From CAYJKB01 sp964370625 (lineage in GTDB: Bacteria; Bacillota; Clostridia; Oscillospirales; Butyricicoccaceae), in NCBI GenBank assembly GCA_964370625.1, contig CAYJKB010000061.1:1-9583 (forward strand): a DNA stretch of 9,583 nucleotides. The letters run 5' to 3'. Below the pieces are notes generated by a model, which made no database searches, was not told the DNA's origin, and saw only the letters and a program-made list of their open reading frames with translations. Shown piece by piece: positions 1 to 6,133 of this stretch; the stretch's first letter is position 1, and every line of letters starts with the position of its first letter. Made by a program: the position numbers and the translations under genes.

Positions 1-945
1 TTCTACAGCTGAGTTTATAGCTACTACATTATCATTAGATGCAATAATACCTACATCATTTGTATAGTCTACTGGCATTAATTTAATTAATGGGTTATTG
101 TCTACAAATTTATATAGTTCCTTTGTTCCTTGAACAAATGTTGCTACAATTTTACCCTTATCAATATTTTTCTTTGAACCATTAACAACACCTTTTTCAA
201 TTAATGGAATCAAGTTATTAGAAAATACTTCTGTATGAATACCTATATCTTTTTTGTCTTCAATAAACTTTAAGATAGCATTTGGTACATTTCCTTGACC
301 CATTTGCAATGTTGCACCATCTTTAATTAAAGTGGCGATATGAAATCCAATTTTTTCTGCAATTGGATCATCACTTCTTATTACTGGAATTTCATATATA
401 TCTTCATCATATTCTACAAAATAGTCTATTTGAGAAACATGAATTTTAGTATCTCCACAAAGATGTGGCATATTTTTATTTACCTGTGCAATTGTCACTC
501 TAGCTTTTTCTACAACTACTCTAGTTTGGTCGCAAGAAGTTCCCATATTTACATATCCATCTTCATCCGGTGGTGTAACTTGGATTAAACCGATATCAAC
601 TGGCATATACCCATCTCTCATTGCACTTGGTTGTGCATAAAAGTGAATTGGTATTAATTCGCCTCTTCCTTCTTGTAAGCATTTTCTGTTGTTTTTTCCC
701 ACAAAAAAGCTTTTGATTTTGAAATGTCCATAACAATCTTCTGAAGCATATGGTGCATCACCTACATTTAATCCCTGAGAAATAATAACATCTTTATAAT
801 TATCTTTTAGTTCAACTAATTTTTTAAACAAGTATATTGGTTCTGCAGCTGCGTGTGAAGGTACAATAGTATCTCCATTTTTAATATTACTTAGTGCTTC
901 TTCTGCTGTTACAATTCTATCTTGATAAAGTTTCTTCCACTCCAT
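1..945 (-). CDS. Class I CoA-transferase (acetyl-CoA hydrolase / 4-hydroxybutyrate CoA-transferase family), 3' end beyond window
   Basis: This gene moves CoA from an acyl-CoA donor such as acetyl-CoA to a free carboxylic acid in the cytoplasm, and probably activates the substrate of this pathway. The reading frame is open from the ATG at 945 to the window edge, giving 315 codons of the roughly 430-440 usual for the family, so the C-terminal quarter is missing. Family marks seen are a glycine/proline loop MGQGNVPNA (about 215-223) and IHTEVFS (236-242), whose Glu239 matches the catalytic glutamate that forms the glutamyl-CoA thioester in 4-hydroxybutyrate CoA-transferase. The residues after it read SNN where relatives usually have SDG. 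GAAGAGG lies 3 bases upstream of the ATG. It is the last visible gene of the operon, 40 bp after the hotdog gene. The family is firm; the acid it activates is unknown. Confidence 0.88.
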   Translation of the reverse strand, partial: MEWKKLYQDRIVTAEEALSNIKNGDTIVPSHAAAEPIYLFKKLVELKDNYKDVIISQGLNVGDAPYASEDCYGHFKIKSFFVGKNNRKCLQEGRGELIPIHFYAQPSAMRDGYMPVDIGLIQVTPPDEDGYVNMGTSCDQTRVVVEKARVTIAQVNKNMPHLCGDTKIHVSQIDYFVEYDEDIYEIPVIRSDDPIAEKIGFHIATLIKDGATLQMGQGNVPNAILKFIEDKKDIGIHTEVFSNNLIPLIEKGVVNGSKKNIDKGKIVATFVQGTKELYKFVDNNPLIKLMPVDYTNDVGIIASNDNVVAINSAVE

Positions 946-965
946 ATTCCTCTTCCCTTCTATGT

Positions 966-980
966 ATAAATACTATTTAT
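966..980. repeat. Short AT-only inverted repeat between hotdog and CoA-transferase genes
   Basis: ATAAATA and TATTTAT flank a single central base in the 40-bp gap before the CoA-transferase. The arms are all A and T, so any hairpin would be weak, and there is no T-run to make it a terminator. It may be chance in AT-rich spacer DNA. Confidence 0.2.
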
Positions 981-985
981 CTACT

Positions 986-1420
986 TTATCTCATTGCTAA
1001 CGCAACATTTCCTATACAGGCTTTCATTTCATCTACAAAAACTTCTACTGCACAAGTTACAATACCTTTTTCTATTTTTTCTGTAGTTAATTTAGCCATA
1101 ATTTTTATGGTATTTCCTGGTTTTATTTTATTTAAAAATTTAACTTGATCAATTCCAATGAATAGAGGTGTTTTTCCTATATATCTTTCCATAGATAAAA
1201 TCAATATATCTGCTGTTTGTGCCATAGCTTCTACTGTGTAAACCCCTGGAAATACAGGATCTTCTGGGAAGTGCCCACGGAAAATATCTATTTTAGGATT
1301 AATATATAGCTTTGTGATAATCGTATCTTCACTCATATCCACTACTTCATCAACTAATAGAATTGGATCTCTATGTGGAATTATTTTTTTAATCTCTTCT
1401 ATATTTAGCGTAACACCCAT
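986..1420 (-). CDS. FabZ-like hotdog-fold 3-hydroxyacyl dehydratase / (R)-enoyl hydratase
   Basis: This is a 144-residue single-domain hotdog protein close in size to FabZ. The motifs IPHRDP (15-19 region), GHFPEDPVFPG and VEAMAQ are the FabZ signature. His50 and Glu64 fit the catalytic His/Glu pair that removes or adds water at C3 of a 3-hydroxyacyl thioester. FabZ works on ACP substrates in fatty acid synthesis, but no fatty-acid gene is nearby and the neighbours are all CoA enzymes, so I infer an acyl-CoA substrate, probably the (R)-3-hydroxy form. The ATG at 1420 is chosen because AGGTGG stands 8 bases upstream. A GTG at 1432 in the same frame would add four residues but has a poorly spaced ribosome site. 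It starts 20 bp after the activator gene. A plain FabZ paralogue serving lipid synthesis cannot be excluded. Confidence 0.85.
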   Translation of the reverse strand: MGVTLNIEEIKKIIPHRDPILLVDEVVDMSEDTIITKLYINPKIDIFRGHFPEDPVFPGVYTVEAMAQTADILILSMERYIGKTPLFIGIDQVKFLNKIKPGNTIKIMAKLTTEKIEKGIVTCAVEVFVDEMKACIGNVALAMR

Positions 1421-1426
1421 ATCGTA

Positions 1427-1437
1427 ACCCACCTACC
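1427..1437 (-). promoter_or_regulatory. Ribosome binding site deciding the hotdog gene start
   Basis: Read on the minus strand this is GGTAGGTGGGT, with AGGTGG about 8 bases before the ATG at 1420. It overlaps the alternative GTG codon at 1432, which favours the ATG as the true start. Confidence 0.55.
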
Positions 1438-1440
1438 TTT

Positions 1441-2214
1441 TTATTTATTATATATTTCGTATGCATAAAGTGCAGAACCCACAGCACCTACACATTGACA
1501 ATTCTCTACTACAGTAACTGGTGTATTTAGTTCTACTGACATCGCTTGCACTAAGTTAGAGCTTAAAGCAACACCACCAGTCATTACAACTTTGCCACCA
1601 TACCCTACACGATTACACATACCTGCAACTCTCTTTGCAATCGCTACATTAGCACCTCTTGCTACATCTGCTAGTTCTTCACCAGCAGATAACCTAGAAA
1701 TAACTTCACTCTCTGCAAAAACAGTACATACATTATTAATAGACAATGATTTTGTAGATTTATCAGCCAAGGGAGATAAATCATCTAAGCTACATCCAAG
1801 AACTCTTGCCATAACTTCTATAAATCTACCTGTACCAGCTGCACATTTTTCATTCATTACAAAATTTTCTACTTGTCCACCATCAGTTAACTTAATTACT
1901 TTTGCATCTTGACCGCCAATATCTATAATGGTTTTAGCATCTTTATCTAAAAAAGCTACTCCTTTTGCGTGACATGTAATCTCTGTGATTTGCTTGTCTG
2001 CATCTTGATACCCTAATCTTCCATAACCTGTTGCAATTGTATATTTAATATCCTCTTTTATAGCATTAGCTTTTTCCAAAGCATCTTTTACTACTTTTTC
2101 ATGAGCCTTAGTTCCTGTGCCTAAATTTACAATAGATACAGCTACTAATTCTTTTTTATCATTTACAATCGCTACTTTTGTTGACGATGAACCAATATCA
2201 ATTCCTAAAAACAT
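1441..2214 (-). CDS. 2-hydroxyacyl-CoA dehydratase activator (HgdC-type ATPase, [4Fe-4S])
   Basis: This is the activase or archerase: a homodimeric ATPase that passes one low-potential electron to the dehydratase, driven by ATP hydrolysis, to start the ketyl-radical reaction. The 257 residues match the usual 255-270. Seen are the ASKHA phosphate loop GIDIGSSSTK (4-13), a second nucleotide motif IDIGGQDAK (97-105), NEKCAAGTGRF with Cys124, and NNVCTVFAESE with Cys163. The two cysteines are the ones which, from each monomer, hold the bridging [4Fe-4S] cluster. MTGGVA near residue 211 is the adenosine-side glycine motif. GAGGAG lies 3 bases before the ATG. It follows the beta subunit by 27 bp, the standard partner position. 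Only one activase gene is present, as in dehydratases, whereas class I benzoyl-CoA reductases carry two such subunits (BcrA and BcrD). Confidence 0.95.
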   Translation of the reverse strand: MFLGIDIGSSSTKVAIVNDKKELVAVSIVNLGTGTKAHEKVVKDALEKANAIKEDIKYTIATGYGRLGYQDADKQITEITCHAKGVAFLDKDAKTIIDIGGQDAKVIKLTDGGQVENFVMNEKCAAGTGRFIEVMARVLGCSLDDLSPLADKSTKSLSINNVCTVFAESEVISRLSAGEELADVARGANVAIAKRVAGMCNRVGYGGKVVMTGGVALSSNLVQAMSVELNTPVTVVENCQCVGAVGSALYAYEIYNK

Positions 2215-2241
2215 ATTCTCCTCGATTCTCTGATGTTCAGT

Positions 2242-3182
2242 TTAAATTAGCATTTCAGTGAAACTTTGAATTCTTGTCCTTACTTGTTCAAAACTTGCAA
2301 GTTGTTGGTCAATTTCTAAATAAAGTTCTGGAATTCTTGCATGTTTTAACTCTTGACGGTAAATTGGATAATCAAATTCTTCTGGGTCACAAAATTTCAT
2401 CATCATTACAACTACAGCATCTGCTTTTTGCTCTTTTACCATATCAATTAACATTTGACCTCTTAGCTTTTCTGCTTCATATAGGAAACAATCTCCTGTC
2501 ATATCTGCAATGCGATAAGCCATTTTCATGTAAACATCTTCTATATTTTCTCTTGCCTCAGTCCTCCATAATCTAGAACCTAATGATAAATCATCACCCA
2601 CTATGGCAATATCATTTTGCTCAAAGATTTCGAGCACTTCAACAGGTTCACTTAAAAGTCCAGTTATTACTACTTTTGTTCCTTTAAATGTAGACTCTCC
2701 CTCAGCTATAAGCCCTTCAATAATAGCTTTTATATCTTTAGTATACTGAGCTTTATCCATATATTGACCAGCTTTTATAATTAAATGTCTTGTTTTTGCT
2801 CCAATAATTTCAGGGTGTTTTGCTGCTTCATAAACAAAGGTTCGCATAGTTTTTCTATATTCTTCATAAATTTCAAACGCTTCTTCTATCGAAGATTCCA
2901 TAATAATACGCCCTAGTATTTTTTCAAGCTCGCTTTTTACTCTTTCCAGTTCACTTTTTGTAAAATTCAAACCTGACTTTATCATTCTATGTTGTGGATA
3001 TGCCATTGCAATAGTTTTAACTTCTGGAAGAGCTAAACGCATATTATCTGCAATGCATTTTAAAGTATCACACATAGTCGGAATTACTACTGCTTTTAGC
3101 ATACTATATGTACCACGCATAGCAAATTCCATATTACTTCTCATAATAGAGCAACAAAAACCTTGCAAATATTTATCAGCTA
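2242..3182 (-). CDS. 2-hydroxyacyl-CoA dehydratase, beta subunit (HadC/FldC/HgdB-like), 5' end lost in assembly gap
   Basis: With the alpha subunit this forms the [4Fe-4S] dehydratase that removes water from an (R)-2-hydroxyacyl-CoA to give the (E)-2-enoyl-CoA by a ketyl-radical mechanism. There are 312 visible residues; the frame runs open into the N run, so the start codon is not seen. A TTG at 3168 is an internal codon, not the start. Relatives are about 370-380 residues, so roughly 60 are missing. Three cysteine sites fit the cluster ligands of the family: FCCSIM (visible residues 8-13), PTMCDTL (Cys37) and MMKFCDPEEFDYP (Cys264). The C-terminal motif EIDQQ...EQVRTRIQ (near 289-304) is typical. 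The length and motifs resemble the Had/Fld/Lcd enzymes; the substrate cannot be read from this. The broken 5' end is a sequencing gap, not a mutation. Confidence 0.93.
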
Positions 3183-3282
3183 NNNNNNNNNNNNNNNNNN
3201 NNNNNNNNNNNNNNNNNNNNNNNNNNNNNNNNNNNNNNNNNNNNNNNNNNNNNNNNNNNNNNNNNNNNNNNNNNNNNNNNNN
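3183..3282. other. Assembly gap of 100 N
   Basis: Exactly 100 N bases replace the end of the alpha gene and the start of the beta gene. The round number suggests a scaffold placeholder. The missing coding sequence, about 25-30 codons of alpha plus about 60 codons of beta and any spacer, needs nearer 280-300 bp, so the real distance is probably larger than shown. Confidence 0.97.
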
Positions 3283-4409
3283 TCTCCATCAAAAATTACA
3301 GATGGACATCCTGTACGCTCAGTAATTCTTCTTTGAACTTCGTATGTTCTAAAGTCCATAAGTTTGCAACTTCTATTAGAATGAAATACAATTCCATCAA
3401 TATCAAAATCGTTTACAAGCTTTACCATATTATCACTGCCATAATCTACATTTCTATTTGCATAATTCCCTGTATATGCTTTTGCCATACCATCTAAATC
3501 ATTTGTTTCATACACTTTATACCAACCATCTGGATATGTTGAAGTTACCATGTTAATTCCATGCTTTTTGAGTCCACTAAATGTGCTACCTAGATATGGC
3601 CAGCAGGCAATACCGTCCCATATTATCCTATATTTTTCTTCAGCGGAATTCCAAGGACCTTTACCGGCTTTAACTTTTTCTTCTAATTCATCATGCCAAA
3701 GCTTAAATAATTTGTATCCATCTTTTGAACCTCTCATACAAACTATCATTGCCATATAATTAAACATATCAAACCCATTTAATGGAGATGGTTTTGCCTT
3801 TGCTAAGTCAGTAGCTTTTTTCCACCACTCAGCAGTTTCATTTGAGATTTTCATCACTTCACCAAACTTGTCATAATCAAATTTACGTCCAGTAAAGTCC
3901 TCTAAATTAGAAATAGCATGTTCCAACTGTCCACGCATGTATTTAATTGCATTGTCTTGCACTTGATATTTGTGATTAAATGGCATATCTAACATAATTA
4001 TTGGAATATTTAATTTTTTAGCTATATTTTCATACCATTTTATTACAGTATTACAGATATTACTTCCACAAAAAATCAAATCAGGCATTGGAATATTTAA
4101 TGCATCTGAGTGCTTAATGTCAACATATCCCATATTCACCCTTGCATAAGAACAAATATCAGAAGAATATCCTAGCCCCTCAGAATGTTCAATAAATTTC
4201 ATTGCTTCTTTTCTTGCACCAATAGCTGCTGCATGGTTTTCTGGGTACACTGTCACAAGATCCATAGTTTCAAGCAATTCTTGAGGACTAATAGAAGTTG
4301 CCCATACCACAGGTTTTCCTTCTGCTTTTGCCTTTAGGGCTTGGTTATAGTGTTTATCTACTAACTGATTTAGTAATTCTTTTGAGTTAAGTGCTTTATC
4401 TTCTACCAA
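3283..4409 (-). CDS. 2-hydroxyacyl-CoA dehydratase, alpha subunit (HadB/FldB/HgdA-like), 3' end lost in assembly gap
   Basis: This is the larger subunit of the radical dehydratase, carrying the substrate-facing [4Fe-4S] cluster. There are 375 visible residues ending in VIFDG, then the first two bases (GA) of an Asp/Glu codon, which agrees with the FDGD motif near the C-terminus of relatives; about 25-30 residues are missing. The likely full length near 400 fits HadB/FldB better than the longer HgdA of Acidaminococcus. Candidate cluster cysteines are in SSDICSYAR (Cys86), FCGSNICN (Cys114 or Cys119) and HSNRSCK (Cys348). YPENHAAAIGAR (55-66) is a conserved family motif. The start is the TTG at 4409, with GGGGGA six bases upstream. 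A TTG at 4445 would add 12 residues but overlaps the crotonase gene. The spacing to crotonase is 22 bp. Confidence 0.93.
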
Positions 4410-4424
4410 GATTAATCCCCCTTT
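4410..4424 (-). promoter_or_regulatory. Ribosome binding site fixing a TTG start for the alpha subunit
   Basis: On the minus strand AAAGGGGGATTAATC comes directly before TTG at 4409. The purine run is strong and correctly spaced, and no ATG lies nearby in frame. This supports translation from the rare TTG codon. Confidence 0.6.
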
Positions 4425-4431
4425 ATACTTT

Positions 4432-5193
4432 TTATCTATTTTCAAATACAGGTTTTCTTTTCTCTATAAATGCCTTCATACCTTCTTTTTGGTCATATGT
4501 ATTAAATAATCCTACCCATTCTTGCGCTTCTAAAGCAGTTCCTTCTTGCTCTGTTGCAAGCTCTAACCCTTTATTGATTACTTTTTTAGCTAACTTTACT
4601 GCAATAGGTCCTCTTTTGGCTATTTTATTTGCAAGCTTTAATGCTTCTTCTAATACAGTATCATCTTCTACTATTTTATTTACAAGACCAATGCTCAACG
4701 CTCTATCAGAATCTATAATATCACCTGTAAAAATAAGTTCTTTTGCTAATGCAGGTCCAATTACTTTAGGTAATCTAATAGTTCCACCTGCACCTGGGAA
4801 AATCCCTAAAGTAACTTCTGGAAAGCCCATTTTAGCACTTTTTCCAGCAATTCTCATATCTGTGGTCATTGCAAGCTCCATTCCTCCACCCAATGCATAA
4901 CCTTCAATAGCTGCAATTGTTGGGATTTCTATTGACGCAATTTTGTCATAAGTAGGAGTAAATGTAAATGCCTTAGCCTCTTCTTCGTTACATGTCGCCA
5001 TTACTTTAACATCAGCACCTGCAGCAAAGTTTTTATCACTATGAATAATTAAACACCTTATGTCTTTATCTTCTTTTATTTGTTCGACAAAGATATCCAT
5101 TAAATCTACAATTTCTCTATTAAGTGCATTTAATGCTAAAGGTCTATTAATTGTTAAAATTGCAATGCTATTTTCTTTTCTAAGTGTAATCAT
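4432..5193 (-). CDS. Enoyl-CoA hydratase (crotonase family)
   Basis: The enzyme adds water across the double bond of a 2-enoyl-CoA, normally giving the (S)-3-hydroxyacyl-CoA. The 253 residues are the normal size of a one-domain crotonase. Seen are the first oxyanion-hole segment NFAAGADVK (55-63), the second, GYALGGGMELAM (98-109), with Glu106, and FPEVTLGIFPGAGGT (124-138) with Glu126. These are the two glutamates that act as acid and base in true hydratases, so hydratase activity is more likely than isomerase or decarboxylase. AGGAAG precedes the ATG by about 10 bases and sits next to the stop of the dehydrogenase gene, 14 bp upstream, so the two are probably coupled. In this context it would take the enoyl-CoA made by the radical dehydratase and feed the dehydrogenase. 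Confidence 0.93.
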   Translation of the reverse strand: MITLRKENSIAILTINRPLALNALNREIVDLMDIFVEQIKEDKDIRCLIIHSDKNFAAGADVKVMATCNEEEAKAFTFTPTYDKIASIEIPTIAAIEGYALGGGMELAMTTDMRIAGKSAKMGFPEVTLGIFPGAGGTIRLPKVIGPALAKELIFTGDIIDSDRALSIGLVNKIVEDDTVLEEALKLANKIAKRGPIAVKLAKKVINKGLELATEQEGTALEAQEWVGLFNTYDQKEGMKAFIEKRKPVFENR

Positions 5194-5207
5194 AAAATGA
5201 ACTTCCT

Positions 5208-6056
5208 TTACTTATATTCAAAGAATCCTGCACCAGTTTTTCTTCCTAATCTTCCAGAATCAACTAATCTTTGAATTTGAGGGCTAGGTCTAAATCTTTC
5301 CCCGTATGCTTCAAAAAGAATTGTATCAACTTTTAAGTTTAAATCGTGACTTGTAATATCTAAAAGAGAACAAATCCCCATAGGGTGACCCATTCCGAAT
5401 TTACAAATTTTATCTACATCTTCTGGTGAACAAACACCTTCTTCTATTAATCTACATGCTTCTAAATACATAGCATGGAAAATTCTATTTAATCCAAATC
5501 CAACTACATCTTTAACTAAAACTGGTTCTTTTCCAATTTCAGAAAGCAATTTAGTTACCTTCTCTACAGCTTCTTTGCCAGTTAATAGTGCTGGGATTAC
5601 CTCAACTAATTTCATTACACTTGCAGGTGAATTAAAATGAGTGCCTAAAAAGTTTTTCTTTCTTTCCTCAGATACTGCTGCTGCTAATTTTGTAATGGAA
5701 ATACTAGATGTATTGCTTGCTAAAATTGTTTTTTCTCCACATAAATTATCTAATTTTGAGAAAATATCATTTTTAATTTCTAACACTTCTGATGCTGCCT
5801 CAATAATTAAATCGCAATCTTTTAAGTCTTCTATTTTCTCTGTCGGCTTTACATTATTTAATGATTTTTGCTTGTCATCTTCTGTAATTCTGCCTTTTTG
5901 AACATTCTTATTTAAAATTACTTCTTGTTTTTCTTTTCCTGCCTTTGCAAAATCTAATTTAATATCATAAAGAATTGTTTCATAACCTTCTCTTGCAAAA
6001 CACAGAGCAATTTCTGCTCCCATCATTCCTGCACCAACTACACCAATTTGTTTCAT
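5208..6056 (-). CDS. 3-hydroxyacyl-CoA dehydrogenase (3-hydroxybutyryl-CoA dehydrogenase type)
   Basis: This NAD(P)-dependent enzyme oxidises (S)-3-hydroxyacyl-CoA to 3-oxoacyl-CoA, or the reverse. The 282 residues equal the usual length of clostridial Hbd. The N-terminal Rossmann motif GAGMMG (8-13) is at its normal place, followed by SNTSS (114-118), the catalytic His140 with Glu152, and Asn190. The C-terminal domain ends in GRLGRKTGAGFFEY. The segment after His140 reads HFNSPASVM, whereas the family usually has HFFNPxPxM, so an Asn next to the active site is replaced by Ser and one Pro is lost. This hints at an altered substrate pocket. The ATG at 6056 is chosen because TAGGAGAG stands 6 bases upstream and the Rossmann motif starts at once. 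The frame extends to 6122 but that part runs through a palindrome. It lies 77 bp after the thiolase. Confidence 0.92.
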   Translation of the reverse strand: MKQIGVVGAGMMGAEIALCFAREGYETILYDIKLDFAKAGKEKQEVILNKNVQKGRITEDDKQKSLNNVKPTEKIEDLKDCDLIIEAASEVLEIKNDIFSKLDNLCGEKTILASNTSSISITKLAAAVSEERKKNFLGTHFNSPASVMKLVEVIPALLTGKEAVEKVTKLLSEIGKEPVLVKDVVGFGLNRIFHAMYLEACRLIEEGVCSPEDVDKICKFGMGHPMGICSLLDITSHDLNLKVDTILFEAYGERFRPSPQIQRLVDSGRLGRKTGAGFFEYK

Positions 6057-6060
6057 ATTT

Positions 6061-6070
6061 TTCTCTCCTA
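6061..6070 (-). promoter_or_regulatory. Ribosome binding site of the 3-hydroxyacyl-CoA dehydrogenase gene
   Basis: The minus strand reads TAGGAGAGAA just before AAAT and the ATG at 6056. It is the evidence for the short form of the protein. Confidence 0.65.
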
Positions 6071-6087
6071 ATTTAACCATAATTGCA

Positions 6088-6123
6088 TTTGAATAAGGAA
6101 ACTTGCAAGTTTCCTTATTCAAA
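6088..6123. repeat. Perfect 36-nt palindrome inside the operon
   Basis: TTTGAATAAGGAAACTTG is followed directly by its exact reverse complement, with no mismatch and no spacer, in the 77-bp gap between thiolase and dehydrogenase. In RNA it would fold into a long hairpin with a tight loop. On the minus (transcribed) strand it is followed by ATGCAATTATGG, not a U-run, so it does not look like an intrinsic terminator. Possible roles are an mRNA processing or stability element that sets different levels for upstream and downstream genes, or a binding site for a dimeric protein. Confidence 0.85.
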
Positions 6124-6133
6124 ACTATTTTTA

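Noticed and set aside
340..588. Plus-strand open frame of 82 codons
   Set aside because: It lies wholly opposite the CoA-transferase gene, has low-complexity Tyr/Ile/Phe-rich content and no family motif; it is a shadow.
1441..4409. Class I benzoyl-CoA reductase
   Set aside because: That enzyme has four subunits including two activase-type chains and usually an adjacent ferredoxin; only one activase gene is present here and its spacing fits dehydratase systems.
4391..4900. Plus-strand open frame of 169 codons opposite crotonase
   Set aside because: The crotonase on the other strand has complete motifs and a ribosome site; the plus frame is rich in Ser/Pro/Ala as expected from an antisense reading.
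6057..6122. Longer N-terminus for the 3-hydroxyacyl-CoA dehydrogenase
   Set aside because: It would translate through the palindrome, adds 22 residues before a Rossmann motif that should be near the start, and ignores the strong ribosome site at 6061-6070.
6088..6123. Palindrome as an intrinsic terminator
   Set aside because: On the transcribed strand the stem is followed by ATGCAATTATGG with no U-run, and the gene block continues in the same direction.
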